Of a DNA stretch of 64,000 nucleotides, positions 37,150 to 45,883 are shown in pieces. How positions within the stretch are numbered: position 1 is the stretch's first letter; every line of letters starts with the position of its first letter. The position numbers and the translations under genes are program-made. Under the pieces are notes generated by a model, which made no database searches, was not told the DNA's origin, and worked only from the letters and a program-made list of their open reading frames with translations. Source of the DNA: Bartonella sp. 220B (GTDB taxonomy: Bacteria; Pseudomonadota; Alphaproteobacteria; Rhizobiales; Rhizobiaceae); contig NZ_JANHOI010000003.1 of NCBI RefSeq assembly GCF_026930205.1, forward strand, positions 1-64,000. Direction: 5' to 3'.

Positions 37150-39216
37150 ATGAGCGATAACAGCAAAGATCTTTTTAGTATTTTAAATAATGCGCAGTCT
37201 CGGGTAAATACAAACGCAAAAAATCCGCAATCTCCCGTGAACTCAGAAAGAAGAGCTTCAGAAAAAAAGACAAAAGATACACAAGAAGATAGTTATAATG
37301 CCCTCTCTATTCGCGTACTTGAAGGCTTAGAGCCTGTGCGTTTACGCCCTGGAATGTATATTGGTGGAACAGATAGTAAAGCACTGCATCATTTGTTTGC
37401 TGAAATTATTGATAATGCCATGGATGAAGCTGTTGCTGGTTACGCAGACTTCATTGATGTATCGTTAGATAAAAATGGTTATTTAACGGTTACAGATAAT
37501 GGGCGCGGTATTCCTGTCGAAAATCACCCTCAAATGCCTGACAAATCTACTCTTGAAGTCATCATGACACAACTCCATTCAGGTGGAAAATTCGATGGAA
37601 AAGCCTATCAAACTGCTGGTGGGCTACATGGTGTAGGAATTTCTGTCGTCAATGCTCTTTCTGATGATATGGAAGTCGAAGTAGCACGAGATCGAAAACT
37701 TTATCGACAACGCTTCTCACGTGGTATTCCTCAATCTGAATTGGAAAATTTGGGTGATGTTTATAATCGTCGTGGCACACGCGTTCGTTTTCACCCTGAT
37801 AGTGAAATTTTTGGTGAAAAAGCAGCTTTTGATCCAGAAAAAATTTATAAGATGGCACGCTCCAAGGCCTATCTTTTTGGCGGCGTAAAAATTCGATGGA
37901 ATTGTGATCCTATCATCCTTGAAGGCACAAAAAATATTCCTGAAAAAGCTGTTTTCCATTTCCCCGATGGACTCAAAGATTATTTGCTCTCATCATTGAA
38001 AGATGAATATCGGGTAACGTCAGAAGTTTTTTCTGGCAAAACAAAACAATGTAATGGCCATGGCTCCGTTGAATGGGCGATTGCTTGGCATGGTGGCGAT
38101 TCTTGCGTACAGTCTTACTGTAATACCATTCCTACTGGAGAAGGCGGAACACACGAAATAGGACTACGGCAAGCTCTTTTGCGCGGATTGAAATCCTATG
38201 GTGAATTAATAGGAAACAAACGTGCTGCTATCATCACCTCTGATGATGTTATGATTTCAACAGTTGCAATACTTTCAGTTTTCATCAGAAATCCTGAATT
38301 TGTTGGACAAACCAAGGACCGATTAGCAACAATTGAAGCACAACGTATCGTTGAAAATGCAATACGCGATCCTTTCGATCATTGGCTAACAAATTCTCCA
38401 CAAGAATCAACAAAACTTCTTGATTGGGTTATTGAACGTGCTGAAGAACGCGTAAGACGGCGCCAAGATAGAGAAATAAATCGTAAAACGGCTGTCCGTA
38501 AATTACGTCTGCCAGGTAAACTCGCAGATTGTAGCCAAAACAGTGCTACTGGTGCTGAATTGTTTATTGTTGAAGGTGATTCAGCTGGTGGTTCCGCTAA
38601 ACAAGCGCGCAACAGAGCAAACCAAGCAATTTTACCTCTTCGTGGAAAAATCTTAAATGTAGCCAGTGCTGCCCATGAAAAAATGAACGCAAGCCAAACA
38701 ATTAGTGACCTCATACTTGCCCTTGGATGTGGGACACGCTCTAAATATCGCGAAAAAGATCTCAGATATGAACGTATTATTATTATGACGGATGCAGATG
38801 TCGATGGTGCTCATATTGCCTCACTTCTCATTACCTTCTTTTTTCAAGAGATGCCCGATCTTATTCGTCAAGGACACTTATACCTTGCCGTGCCTCCTCT
38901 TTACCGAATATCGCAAGGAGGAAAAGTTGCCTATGCACGTGATGACACCCATAAAGATGAATTGCTTAAGACTGAATTCACTGGAAAAGCTAAAATCGAA
39001 ATTGGGCGTTTTAAAGGGCTTGGTGAAATGCGTGCTGAACAACTTAAAGAAACAACTATGCATCCTCAAAAACGTACACTGTTACGCGTTTCTATTGATG
39101 CAATGGACATGCAAGAAACGAAAGATACCGTGGAAAGTCTTATGGGAACAAAACCAGAAGCGCGGTTTCGTTTTATCCAAGAAAACTCTACTTTTGCCTC
39201 CAATCTAGACATTTAA
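37150..39216 (+). CDS. parE: DNA topoisomerase IV subunit B
   Basis: This ATPase subunit works with ParC to unlink daughter chromosomes. The 688-residue protein has the GHKL motifs IIDNAMDEAVAG, DNGRGIPVE and TAGGLHGVGISVVNALS in the N-terminal half. The Toprim motifs FIVEGDSAGGSAKQARNR and TDADVDGAHI follow in the C-terminal half. About 45 polar residues precede the ATPase domain, as in other rhizobial ParE proteins. PGMYIGG and the overall fit favour ParE over GyrB. It is convergent with recJ, only 19 bases apart. Confidence 0.94.
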   Translation: MSDNSKDLFSILNNAQSRVNTNAKNPQSPVNSERRASEKKTKDTQEDSYNALSIRVLEGLEPVRLRPGMYIGGTDSKALHHLFAEIIDNAMDEAVAGYADFIDVSLDKNGYLTVTDNGRGIPVENHPQMPDKSTLEVIMTQLHSGGKFDGKAYQTAGGLHGVGISVVNALSDDMEVEVARDRKLYRQRFSRGIPQSELENLGDVYNRRGTRVRFHPDSEIFGEKAAFDPEKIYKMARSKAYLFGGVKIRWNCDPIILEGTKNIPEKAVFHFPDGLKDYLLSSLKDEYRVTSEVFSGKTKQCNGHGSVEWAIAWHGGDSCVQSYCNTIPTGEGGTHEIGLRQALLRGLKSYGELIGNKRAAIITSDDVMISTVAILSVFIRNPEFVGQTKDRLATIEAQRIVENAIRDPFDHWLTNSPQESTKLLDWVIERAEERVRRRQDREINRKTAVRKLRLPGKLADCSQNSATGAELFIVEGDSAGGSAKQARNRANQAILPLRGKILNVASAAHEKMNASQTISDLILALGCGTRSKYREKDLRYERIIIMTDADVDGAHIASLLITFFFQEMPDLIRQGHLYLAVPPLYRISQGGKVAYARDDTHKDELLKTEFTGKAKIEIGRFKGLGEMRAEQLKETTMHPQKRTLLRVSIDAMDMQETKDTVESLMGTKPEARFRFIQENSTFASNLDI

Positions 39217-39235
39217 TTCTCAGAAAATATCCTTC

Positions 39236-41020
39236 TCACACCACTGCTGCCGCGTCAATCACGCGCAGCTGTGGGGTGATCGTTCCATTCCAATAATTCA
39301 AACTCAGATGACCGGCCAAATGAATCATTTCACCAATATTTTCAGAAAGAAAATGACCAAGTGATGTCCCCACAGCACGAAAAGCTATTCCTCGCAGTTT
39401 TTTTCCTTCAAGATTCGAGACAACAAGGCGCAAATGCCCTTTACCAACCTCACACAGATTAATTAACCGGTGAGAGGGAAAAACAAAAACAGGGGTAGCA
39501 TTTCCTGAACCAAATGGCCCTGCTTTTTCGATCATCTCAAAAAGCGTTTGATTAGCACCAGAAGCAGAAAGGCAACCATCTATCCTCAGAGACTTTTCAG
39601 CATGCAACTGCGAAACCATTAAAGAGACTTTTTCTTCTAGCCATTCTCGAAAAACTTCAATTTTTGTCGCTTGGATTGTGATCCCTGCTGCCATACTATG
39701 CCCTCCCCCTTTTTCTAATAGATTTAATGTCACAGCCTCACGAACAAGTGCACCTAAATCTATGCCATTAATTGAACGCCCCGATCCCACACCGCTTCCA
39801 TCTTCTTTCAAAGCAATTGTAAAAACAGGGCAAAAAAAACGCTCTTTTAAGCGGGATGCAAGAATACCAATAACACCTGGATGCCATTCTTGATGCGCAA
39901 TAACAATTGATAGAGGAGTATCCTGATTTTGATAAAGAGAATCAATATAAGATTCTGCTTGCGCCAATTGAATACTCTCCATCTCTTGACGCTCTTGATT
40001 AAGCTGATTCAATTGTTCTGCTATTTTTTCAGCTTCCTCTTTATCCTCACAACAAAGCAAACGTGCTCCTAAAGCTTGGTCGCCAATACGCCCTCCTGCA
40101 TTAACTCTAGGACCTAATAAAAAACCCAAATGAAAACTATTAAGCGGCTCACCTATCCGTGCAACCTTTGTTAGAGCCACTATACCGTGATTATAAAGAG
40201 AACGTGCAACTTGGAGCCCTTTAACCACAAAGGCACGATTCACACCCTGTAATGGCACAACATCACAGATGGTTGCTAACGCAACAAGATCGAGCATACT
40301 GAGAAGATCAGGAAGATTTTCTCTCAACTTCTTTTTCTTCAACAAATGATTAACCCATGCTAACGTAACAAAGACAACGCCAGCAGCACACAAATGCCCT
40401 TGTCCAGAAAAATCATCAGGGCGATTAGGATTAACAAGGGCAATAGCCTCTTGATGAACCTCAGACATTTGATGATGATCTAAAACCACAACATCAGCGC
40501 CTTCAAGCCTTGCTGCTTTAACCGCCTCTGGACTGTTTGCCCCACAATCAACGGTAATAATGAGATGGGCACCTTCTTGCACGAGCATCCTCATCGCTTG
40601 CTCATTAGGGCCATATCCTTCCACAATCCGATCCGGAATATAAATTTTTACTTCTACACCCAAACAACGGAGAAAACGTGCCACGAGTGCTGATGAACAG
40701 GCACCATCGACATCATAATCACCAAAAACCGCCACCTTCTCTTTCTGCAAAATGGCCTCAACGATGCGCTCTGCCGCACATTGCAAATCGGCAAAACTTT
40801 CTGGATTAGGCATGAGTGTACGCAATGTTGGGTTGATAAAAGCAACCGCTTCAGATTCATCCACATCTCTTGCCGAAAGAACACGAGCAAGCTCATCTGG
40901 AAAACCAAATTTTTGGGAAATCGCACGCGCGTTATTTACCCCTTGAATATCAAGAGCATCCAACCACGCTTGCCCACAAGCAGAAGATTTAACATTGAGA
41001 AAATAACGAGACTGCTGCAT
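39236..41020 (-). CDS. recJ: Single-stranded-DNA-specific exonuclease RecJ
   Basis: RecJ is a 5'-3' single-strand exonuclease in recombination and mismatch repair. The 594-residue protein carries the DHH-family motifs VFGDYDVDGACSSAL, ITVDCGANS and VVLDHHQMS in the N-terminal half. The DHHA1 glycine motif GGGHSMAAGI lies near residue 460, and an OB-like domain is at the C-terminus. The ATG at 41020 is used; a GTG immediately before it is in frame. It is convergent with parE, with no clear terminator between them. Confidence 0.94.
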   Translation of the reverse strand: MQQSRYFLNVKSSACGQAWLDALDIQGVNNARAISQKFGFPDELARVLSARDVDESEAVAFINPTLRTLMPNPESFADLQCAAERIVEAILQKEKVAVFGDYDVDGACSSALVARFLRCLGVEVKIYIPDRIVEGYGPNEQAMRMLVQEGAHLIITVDCGANSPEAVKAARLEGADVVVLDHHQMSEVHQEAIALVNPNRPDDFSGQGHLCAAGVVFVTLAWVNHLLKKKKLRENLPDLLSMLDLVALATICDVVPLQGVNRAFVVKGLQVARSLYNHGIVALTKVARIGEPLNSFHLGFLLGPRVNAGGRIGDQALGARLLCCEDKEEAEKIAEQLNQLNQERQEMESIQLAQAESYIDSLYQNQDTPLSIVIAHQEWHPGVIGILASRLKERFFCPVFTIALKEDGSGVGSGRSINGIDLGALVREAVTLNLLEKGGGHSMAAGITIQATKIEVFREWLEEKVSLMVSQLHAEKSLRIDGCLSASGANQTLFEMIEKAGPFGSGNATPVFVFPSHRLINLCEVGKGHLRLVVSNLEGKKLRGIAFRAVGTSLGHFLSENIGEMIHLAGHLSLNYWNGTITPQLRVIDAAAVV

Positions 41021-41188
41021 CACGACTTACTCTTACAATGAAAGCCAATGAAATACAATCGGATGTTCAGGACAAAACACTCTTTCGCAGTATCTATTTT
41101 ACAGTAAAATATGCATAAGCACCTTTCAATATGAAGTATTATAATACCTCAATTGTAAGATACTGTTTTATTAAGTTTTTATTTTCTC

Positions 41189-41217
41189 TTGACGCAATTC
41201 GAAAGACATTATATCAG
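41189..41217 (+). promoter_or_regulatory. Probable rplM-rpsI promoter
   Basis: CTTGAC-type -35 (TTGACG at 41189-41194) is followed after 17 bases by TATCAG (41212-41217). A TATATC at a 15-base spacing overlaps it. It would start transcription about 90 bases before rplM. Alphaproteobacterial promoters often read CTTGAC, which fits. Confidence 0.5.
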
Positions 41218-41313
41218 AGCAAATAATACGCGTTAAATATTTCGCTATGGTAACAACTTTCAACGCAAAACAACAAAATACCCTCATAAAGGGTCTCAAT
41301 AAAGGATACTTCT

Positions 41314-41778
41314 ATGGCAACTTTTTCACAAAAGCCAACTGAAGTGGTGAAAAAATGGGTTATTATTGACGCAGAGAACCTTGTCTTAGGTCGTCTAGCC
41401 ACGTTCGTTGCTAACCGTTTACGGGGCAAACATAAAGCTACATTTACACCACATGTTGATGATGGTGACAATGTTATTGTGATCAATGCAAACAAAATAT
41501 CTCTCACCGGCAAGAAATATACAGACAAAAAATATTATTGGCATACCGGTTATATTGGTGGAATCAAAGAACGTACAGCGCGTCAGATTCTTGAAGGCCG
41601 TTTTCCTGAACGCGTTGTTGAAAAAGCTGTAGAACGCATGATTCCTCGTGGCCCCCTTGGTCGTCGCCAATTAAAGAATCTACGTGTTTATGCTGGGAGC
41701 CAACACCCGCATGCGGCACAACAGCCCGAATCTCTTGACGTTGGTGCTTTAAACCGCAAAAATAAAAGGACTGCTTGA
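41314..41778 (+). CDS. rplM: 50S ribosomal protein L13
   Basis: L13 is an early-assembly protein of the large subunit. The 154-residue product has the family segments [20 protein letters not shown] and [20 protein letters not shown]. The ATG follows AAAGGA. Its stop lies two bases before the rpsI start, so the two form the usual rplM-rpsI operon, closed by a terminator at 42291. Confidence 0.98.
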   Translation: MATFSQKPTEVVKKWVIIDAENLVLGRLATFVANRLRGKHKATFTPHVDDGDNVIVINANKISLTGKKYTDKKYYWHTGYIGGIKERTARQILEGRFPERVVEKAVERMIPRGPLGRRQLKNLRVYAGSQHPHAAQQPESLDVGALNRKNKRTA

Positions 41779-41780
41779 TT

Positions 41781-42266
41781 ATGGCTGAAATTAATTCTCT
41801 TTCTGAGCTTAACGTTGTAACAAGTATTGCAGAAACACATGAAAATGTTGCTCCGGTTCATGTGCAAAAGCTCGATGCACAAGGACGTGCCTATGCAACA
41901 GGAAAACGTAAAGATGCCGTTGCTCGTGTATGGATCAAACCAGGTTCTGGAAAAATTACCATTAACAATAAAGAATTCGACAAATATTTTGCGCGTCCTG
42001 TTCTAAGAATGATTCTTCGTCAGCCAATCGTTGCAACAAATAGGGATACACAATTTGATATTGTTGCAACTGTTGCAGGTGGTGGTCTTTCTGGACAAGC
42101 TGGTGCTGTACGCCATGGTATTTCTAAAGCTTTAACCTATTACGAACCAGAACTTCGCACAATCTTGAAAAAGGGAGGCTTCCTCACTCGTGATAGTCGT
42201 GTTGTCGAACGTAAGAAATATGGTAAAGCGAAAGCGCGTCGTTCTTTTCAATTCTCAAAACGTTAA
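41781..42266 (+). CDS. rpsI: 30S ribosomal protein S9
   Basis: S9 binds the small-subunit head and its C-terminal tail reaches the P-site tRNA. The 161-residue product has an N-terminal extension of about 35 residues typical of alphaproteobacteria, then [20 protein letters not shown] and the basic C-terminus RRSFQFSKR. The ATG at 41781 is used; a TTG two codons upstream overlaps the rplM stop. It is co-transcribed with rplM. Confidence 0.98.
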   Translation: MAEINSLSELNVVTSIAETHENVAPVHVQKLDAQGRAYATGKRKDAVARVWIKPGSGKITINNKEFDKYFARPVLRMILRQPIVATNRDTQFDIVATVAGGGLSGQAGAVRHGISKALTYYEPELRTILKKGGFLTRDSRVVERKKYGKAKARRSFQFSKR

Positions 42267-42290
42267 TTTCAATTTTTATGCACTCTATAG

Positions 42291-42315
42291 AGCCCCGTCA
42301 AAACGGGGCTTTTTT
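42291..42315 (+). terminator. Rho-independent terminator of rplM-rpsI
   Basis: A perfect 8-base-pair GC-rich stem (AGCCCCGT with ACGGGGCT) with loop CAAA is followed directly by six T. It lies 24 bases after the rpsI stop. Confidence 0.95.
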
Positions 42316-42601
42316 GCTTACCAAAACAGATTTTAAAAACAGAACGACCAATTTGTATTATATCTTTAGATTATACCTGTCAGGAAAAATAAAAATATAA
42401 AACAACAAATTCCTTTTTAGAAAAGAGCGAACAAAAATTTCTCTAAAAATCCTTGTATGCTCAATGTATGCTCAATTTCGATCTCTACAATCTACCCTTT
42501 GTTCATTCAGAGAGAGCCGTACGCTTGTCCCCTCAAAGACTTTTATCACTAATTATATCAAGAGTTTTTCAATTTCTTTTTCCATCATCATTTAGCAAGT
42601 T

Positions 42602-42967
42602 TCAGTCTAAGAAGTGCTTTACCATTGAGATAAAATGAGGAACAGAAATAGGCTTTGACATGTATTCTTCACATCCGCTGGCACGAATCCGTTCTTCATC
42701 CCCTTTCATAGCAAAAGCGGTTACAGCAATAACAGGAATAGATCTCAGTTCCTCATCCTCTTTTAATTGTTTAATAACGTCGATCCCTGATACTTCTGGT
42801 AACTGGATATCGACAAGGATAAGAGAAGGCTTTGATGAACGCGCTAAATCCAATGCCATAAGACCATTACGCGTTTCAACTGTTTCATAGCCACTCGCCT
42901 CGACAAGATCACGGAATAACTTCATATTTAGTTCATTATCTTCCACGATCATAACTTTTTTTGACAT
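42602..42967 (-). CDS. divK: Single-domain response regulator DivK
   Basis: The 121-residue product is a lone receiver domain with acidic residues in [10 protein letters not shown], the phospho-acceptor Asp53 in LILVDIQLP, Thr in [13 protein letters not shown] and Lys in MSKPIS. This matches DivK, which is phosphorylated by PleC/DivJ-type kinases and controls the CtrA cell-cycle pathway in alphaproteobacteria. In many relatives pleD follows divK in an operon. Here divK ends against the rplM-rpsI terminator with no pleD adjacent. Confidence 0.92.
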   Translation of the reverse strand: MSKKVMIVEDNELNMKLFRDLVEASGYETVETRNGLMALDLARSSKPSLILVDIQLPEVSGIDVIKQLKEDEELRSIPVIAVTAFAMKGDEERIRASGCEEYMSKPISVPHFISMVKHFLD

Positions 42968-43946
42968 TCGTATAATTCCACCCTTTTGAGATAAAAGATA
43001 AGATACCTTACCTTTTCACTAAGATAAAATGATAAAAAAAATTGTAAACCAGAAAGAAACGCAACAACGCATGCTAAAAGCATTTTTTCGCAAATATTTG
43101 TCATTTTAAACGTGATGTTTTTTCCGTTCCTAAAGGAAATCTAGAATAATCCTAAAATTTTGGTACCATATAATTTTTCATTGGCATTATTTTTCAAGTT
43201 AGCCAAAGTTTACAGATATAAAAATCAACAGTGAAGTCTTTTCAGCTTAGAAAAGATGTAAAACATTGCAAATCAATTCACATATCAGTTTTTGAAGAGA
43301 GAAAATTCAAGAGGAGCAATGTTATGCGTAGATTATTTGAGCTTTAAACAATCAATCTTTTTCTCTCAAGTAAGAAGATTGTTATCATATTTTGTTATTT
43401 CAAATGCTTTTACTATACAGCTATTCAGTAACAAATTAAAAAGTTATCTATGAATTTTCAATGAAATTTTATAATAAATTACCCTTACAATAAATGCATT
43501 GTTAAATGCAAAAGCGGTAGCAATAATAGCAAGTAAAAAAATTTTATTATAAATTATTACTCTTTTCTCACCATTTCTGAGTTCTTTTATTATTTTTTTA
43601 AGCTATTGGTAAGAAGAGACAAATTACATACAAACACTCTTTCAGCCTTTTGTCATCTTTATCCTATCAATCAGATGTATTTTATCACCGATAAGCAACA
43701 ATATTTGTACAACCATCGATTTATTTTTAATATTAAATGAAAAGATTAGGTCTGTATATTGAAAGAGAGGCTGTTGGCTTTACTTTACGCTTTACAGCTT
43801 CAGCAAAATACAAAGATAAGAACACTCTATAAAAATTTATTGTATAATAAAATATAAAAATTGCGATAAAATAGCTTATATCAATTATAACTTATATCAA
43901 TTAAATAATATGTATAATATATTTTAATTATTAACAATTAAACAAT
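42968..43946. other. Long AT-rich gap between divK and the small-protein array
   Basis: Almost 1 kb lacks a convincing gene. The only item of note is a strong ribosome binding site (GAGGAG at 43311-43316) in front of overlapping short frames: ATG at 43324 opens only 7 codons, and ATG at 43319 opens 44 codons to 43453. This could be the start of a decayed gene or a very small protein. The divK promoter should lie near the left side. Confidence 0.45.
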
Positions 43947-44153
43947 TTAGTGCAATTTAAAAACGTCAAAAGTATAAAATACTATAAAAAATAATATAAA
44001 AAACATTACAAAAACTAAAATCGCTATCATTAGCAGATTTTTTTTACTATAACCTTTATATCTCAAGTAAAAATATAAATAAAATAAAATCGTAGTTACG
44101 CTTAGTATCGAAAAAAGCATATTTACAATAAATATGCTAAAATTATCCCACAT
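43947..44153 (-). CDS. Small two-helix membrane protein, family A, copy 2
   Basis: The 68-residue product has two hydrophobic segments separated by a short basic loop containing RYKGYSKK. It is the second copy of the protein at 45032-45280: the start region MW(M)D-F, the SIL-V-T-IL stretch of helix 1 and the KGYSKK loop align. The ATG at 44153 is chosen because GATGGA-N8-ATG matches the upstream sequence of the other copy; a TTG two codons earlier is also in frame. It is the last gene of cassette 2. Function unknown; immunity or a membrane partner of the glycine-zipper proteins is inferred. Confidence 0.7.
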   Translation of the reverse strand: MWDNFSIFIVNMLFSILSVTTILFYLYFYLRYKGYSKKNLLMIAILVFVMFFILFFIVFYTFDVFKLH

Positions 44154-44174
44154 AAACAATGTCCATCATAATAA

Positions 44175-44360
44175 TTAATAATATTTTATTATATAATAAA
44201 GTCCAAAATATATCAAAAAATATACGATAGTTATATTAATTCCTAATTTTATATCCTGCCACCAAGTAGGAAATTTTAATTTATAAAAAAATATACTTAA
44301 AACAATAAAAATATTTGTCGCAAGTAATGCATTTGTAATATTAAATATAATATCAATCAT
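44175..44360 (-). CDS. Small two-helix membrane protein, family B, copy 2
   Basis: The 61-residue product has two hydrophobic helices joined by a short loop (FYKLKFPTWWQDIKLG). It is clearly paralogous to the 59-residue protein at 45318-45497: both begin MID-IF, share NALLATNIFI/V-LSI-FYK-FPT and end YFGL-Y--K. Conservation of the reading frame between copies is strong evidence that these tiny frames are real genes. No family recognised. Confidence 0.75.
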   Translation of the reverse strand: MIDIIFNITNALLATNIFIVLSIFFYKLKFPTWWQDIKLGINITIVYFLIYFGLYYIIKYY

Positions 44361-44380
44361 AATAAATTACATTTAAAATA

Positions 44381-44641
44381 CTAAGTTATATAAAAATTAA
44401 CTAAAGAAAATAAGAAAAAGAACAATATAAAAAATGAACTTATCATTATAAAGGATCTTTTTTTAATTTCTAGGAATGACCTTTTTTTAATATCTCTTTT
44501 TACAGAATCTCTAGATTCATAATAAAATTCAAATAAAGATATAAATATAATTAAATAAGTAATTATATAAATTAAATCAGAAAAAGTATTAAAAATATAC
44601 ATAAAACATAAAATTCCAAAATCAAATAGAATATTAATCAA
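44381..44641 (-). CDS. Small membrane protein, family C, copy 2 (5' end altered)
   Basis: The 86-residue frame begins with TTG at 44641. A conserved ATG at 44602 (MYIFN) aligns with an internal ATG of copy 1 and may be the true start. It has two hydrophobic segments flanking the basic loop FYYESRDSVKRDIKKRS. Against copy 1 (45563-45820) the segment LI-FISLF--YY is conserved. The part corresponding to the first codons of copy 1 is present upstream (MFTNIYKIRF) but ends in a TAG, so this copy's N-terminus differs from copy 1. Function unknown. Confidence 0.65.
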   Translation of the reverse strand: MINILFDFGILCFMYIFNTFSDLIYIITYLIIFISLFEFYYESRDSVKRDIKKRSFLEIKKRSFIMISSFFILFFFLFSLVNFYIT

Positions 44642-44670
44642 TATATTACTAAAATCTAATTTTATAAATA

Positions 44671-44702
44671 TTTGTAAACATATTAATAAATATGTCTACA
44701 AA
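44671..44702 (-). promoter_or_regulatory. Intercistronic hairpin, cassette 2
   Basis: As minus-strand RNA, TTTGTAGACATATT pairs with AATATGTTTACAAA around a 4-base loop. The only departure from a perfect 14-bp stem is a G-U wobble, which holds in the minus-strand transcript but would be an A-C mismatch on the other strand. It lies 39 bases after the glycine-zipper stop, the same place as in cassette 1. No T-run follows, so it is probably a processing, stability or translation-control structure rather than a terminator. Confidence 0.65.
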
Positions 44703-44740
44703 ATTACCATAGTTTTAGAGATGGATAAATATTTTATAAA

Positions 44741-45001
44741 TTAATAATAGCATGCGTCATACCGAGAGCCAAAGCCTATAACTCCTCCTACTCCATAGCC
44801 AATGCCGCTACCGATTGCTGCCCCACCTATAGCCCCAGGCACGATCCCTGCTCCACCTGATGAAAGCCCTTCACCTACATCTCCAATAAATACTCCGGCA
44901 CTGCGTCCTATATTAGCTCCTACTACCCCCGATGAATTTGCTGACGACAAATAATCTCCAACAGTACACCCAGCCTGTGAACCACTTCTTGAAAAATTCA
45001 T
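44741..45001 (-). CDS. Glycine-zipper small protein, copy 2
   Basis: The 86-residue product is very rich in Gly, Ala and Ser. Its second half contains the GxxxG-type run GGAAIGSGIGYGVGGVIGFG. It has exactly two cysteines, C12 and C84, one on each side of the zipper. It has no signal peptide and no double-glycine leader I can recognise. The motif GAAIGxGIGxxVGGxxG is shared with the protein at 45884-46195. The architecture resembles pore-forming glycine-zipper bacteriocins. It lies 31 bases downstream of the family A gene, so the whole array is probably one operon. Confidence 0.75.
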   Translation of the reverse strand: MNFSRSGSQAGCTVGDYLSSANSSGVVGANIGRSAGVFIGDVGEGLSSGGAGIVPGAIGGAAIGSGIGYGVGGVIGFGSRYDACYY

Positions 45002-45031
45002 CGATGAAATATTAGAGAAAGTAGAAAATAT

Positions 45032-45280
45032 TTACTTTATAAAATTTAGTAAAGTATTAAATAAGTTAAATTTATAAAATATAAGAATAAATAGTGTTAT
45101 AACAGACGTTATGAAAAAAACTATAAAACATAACTTTATTATTGATGATAATTTTTTCTTAGTTTCTTTTTTACTGTAACCTTTGGATTCATAGTACAAA
45201 ACAATTAATAATATAACAGTAATTACAATTAAGATTGAACGCAAAAATTCTATAATAAAATCAACAAAATCCATCCACAT
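45032..45280 (-). CDS. Small two-helix membrane protein, family A, copy 1
   Basis: The 82-residue product starts MWMDFVDF and has two hydrophobic helices joined by a basic loop, YYESKGYSKKETKKK. It is paralogous to 43947-44153. The YYES-K loop also resembles the loop of family C, so A and C may share an origin. The start at 45280 follows GGTGGA at the same spacing as copy 2; an ATG three codons upstream is in frame. Function unknown. Confidence 0.72.
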   Translation of the reverse strand: MWMDFVDFIIEFLRSILIVITVILLIVLYYESKGYSKKETKKKLSSIIKLCFIVFFITSVITLFILIFYKFNLFNTLLNFIK

Positions 45281-45317
45281 CAATAACATCCACCATAAAA
45301 ATAAAAAATTATAAACG

Positions 45318-45497
45318 CTATTTTAGCAAATAAAAGAGTCCAAAATACATTACAAAGTAACTAATAATAATCATCAATCCTAATTTGATAGACTGAAACA
45401 ACGTAGGAAAATTTACTTTATAAAAATATATACTTAAAAGTACAAAAATATTTGTTGCAAGCAATGCATTCTTAACAGTAAAAATAACATCAATCAT
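45318..45497 (-). CDS. Small two-helix membrane protein, family B, copy 1
   Basis: This 59-residue gene is easily missed because of its size. It opens MIDVIFTVKNALLATNIFVL, has a short loop (YKVNFPTLFQSIKLG) and ends with a second helix and MYFGLFYLLK. It aligns along its length with the 61-residue protein at 44175-44360. AGGA lies six bases before the ATG. Two helices with short ends predict an integral inner-membrane protein. Function unknown. Confidence 0.75.
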   Translation of the reverse strand: MIDVIFTVKNALLATNIFVLLSIYFYKVNFPTLFQSIKLGLMIIISYFVMYFGLFYLLK

Positions 45498-45562
45498 AAT
45501 ATATCCTATTTAAAAATGATAAATATTTATTACAAAATTATCATACTTTTATAAAAAAGTTA

Positions 45563-45820
45563 TTAAAACAAAATATCAATTACATAAAATTTAACATAAT
45601 AAAATAATATAAAAAATGAAATTATTGTTATTAATGATTTTTGTATAATAAAATTGCTACTACAATCCTTATAACCGTAATATACTTTAAATAAAGATAT
45701 AAATACAATTAAATTAGAGAATGCTATCAACAAAAAATTAATAATATTTAATTTATCCATAACACATAAAATTTCTAAATTTAAATCTATAAAATTTATT
45801 TTATCAACATTTGTAGACAT
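45563..45820 (-). CDS. Small membrane protein, family C, copy 1
   Basis: The 85-residue frame starts at an ATG located in the descending arm of a 14-bp hairpin (45810-45841). An internal ATG at residue 21 (MDKLN) aligns with the ATG of copy 2 and is an alternative start. There are two hydrophobic segments around the loop KVYYGYKDCSSN. It aligns with 44381-44641 over the helices. If the first ATG is used, translation would depend on the hairpin opening. Confidence 0.68.
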   Translation of the reverse strand: MSTNVDKINFIDLNLEILCVMDKLNIINFLLIAFSNLIVFISLFKVYYGYKDCSSNFIIQKSLITIISFFILFYYVKFYVIDILF

Positions 45821-45841
45821 ATTAATAAATATGTCTACAAA
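45810..45841 (-). promoter_or_regulatory. Intercistronic hairpin, cassette 1
   Basis: TTTGTAGACATATT and AATATGTCTACAAA form a perfect 14-bp stem around a 4-base loop, 43 bases after the glycine-zipper stop. The first ATG of the following gene sits in one arm. The near-identical element in cassette 2 at the equivalent place argues that it is functional. Confidence 0.7.
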
Positions 45842-45883
45842 ATTATCATAAATTTAAAGATATACCGCTAAATAGTTGATAAA

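Noticed and set aside
42472-42640. Frame at 42453-42638 and a near-duplicate TATGCTCAAT pair
   Set aside because: The short direct repeat is only about ten bases and the frame has no ribosome binding site. It overlaps the end of divK.
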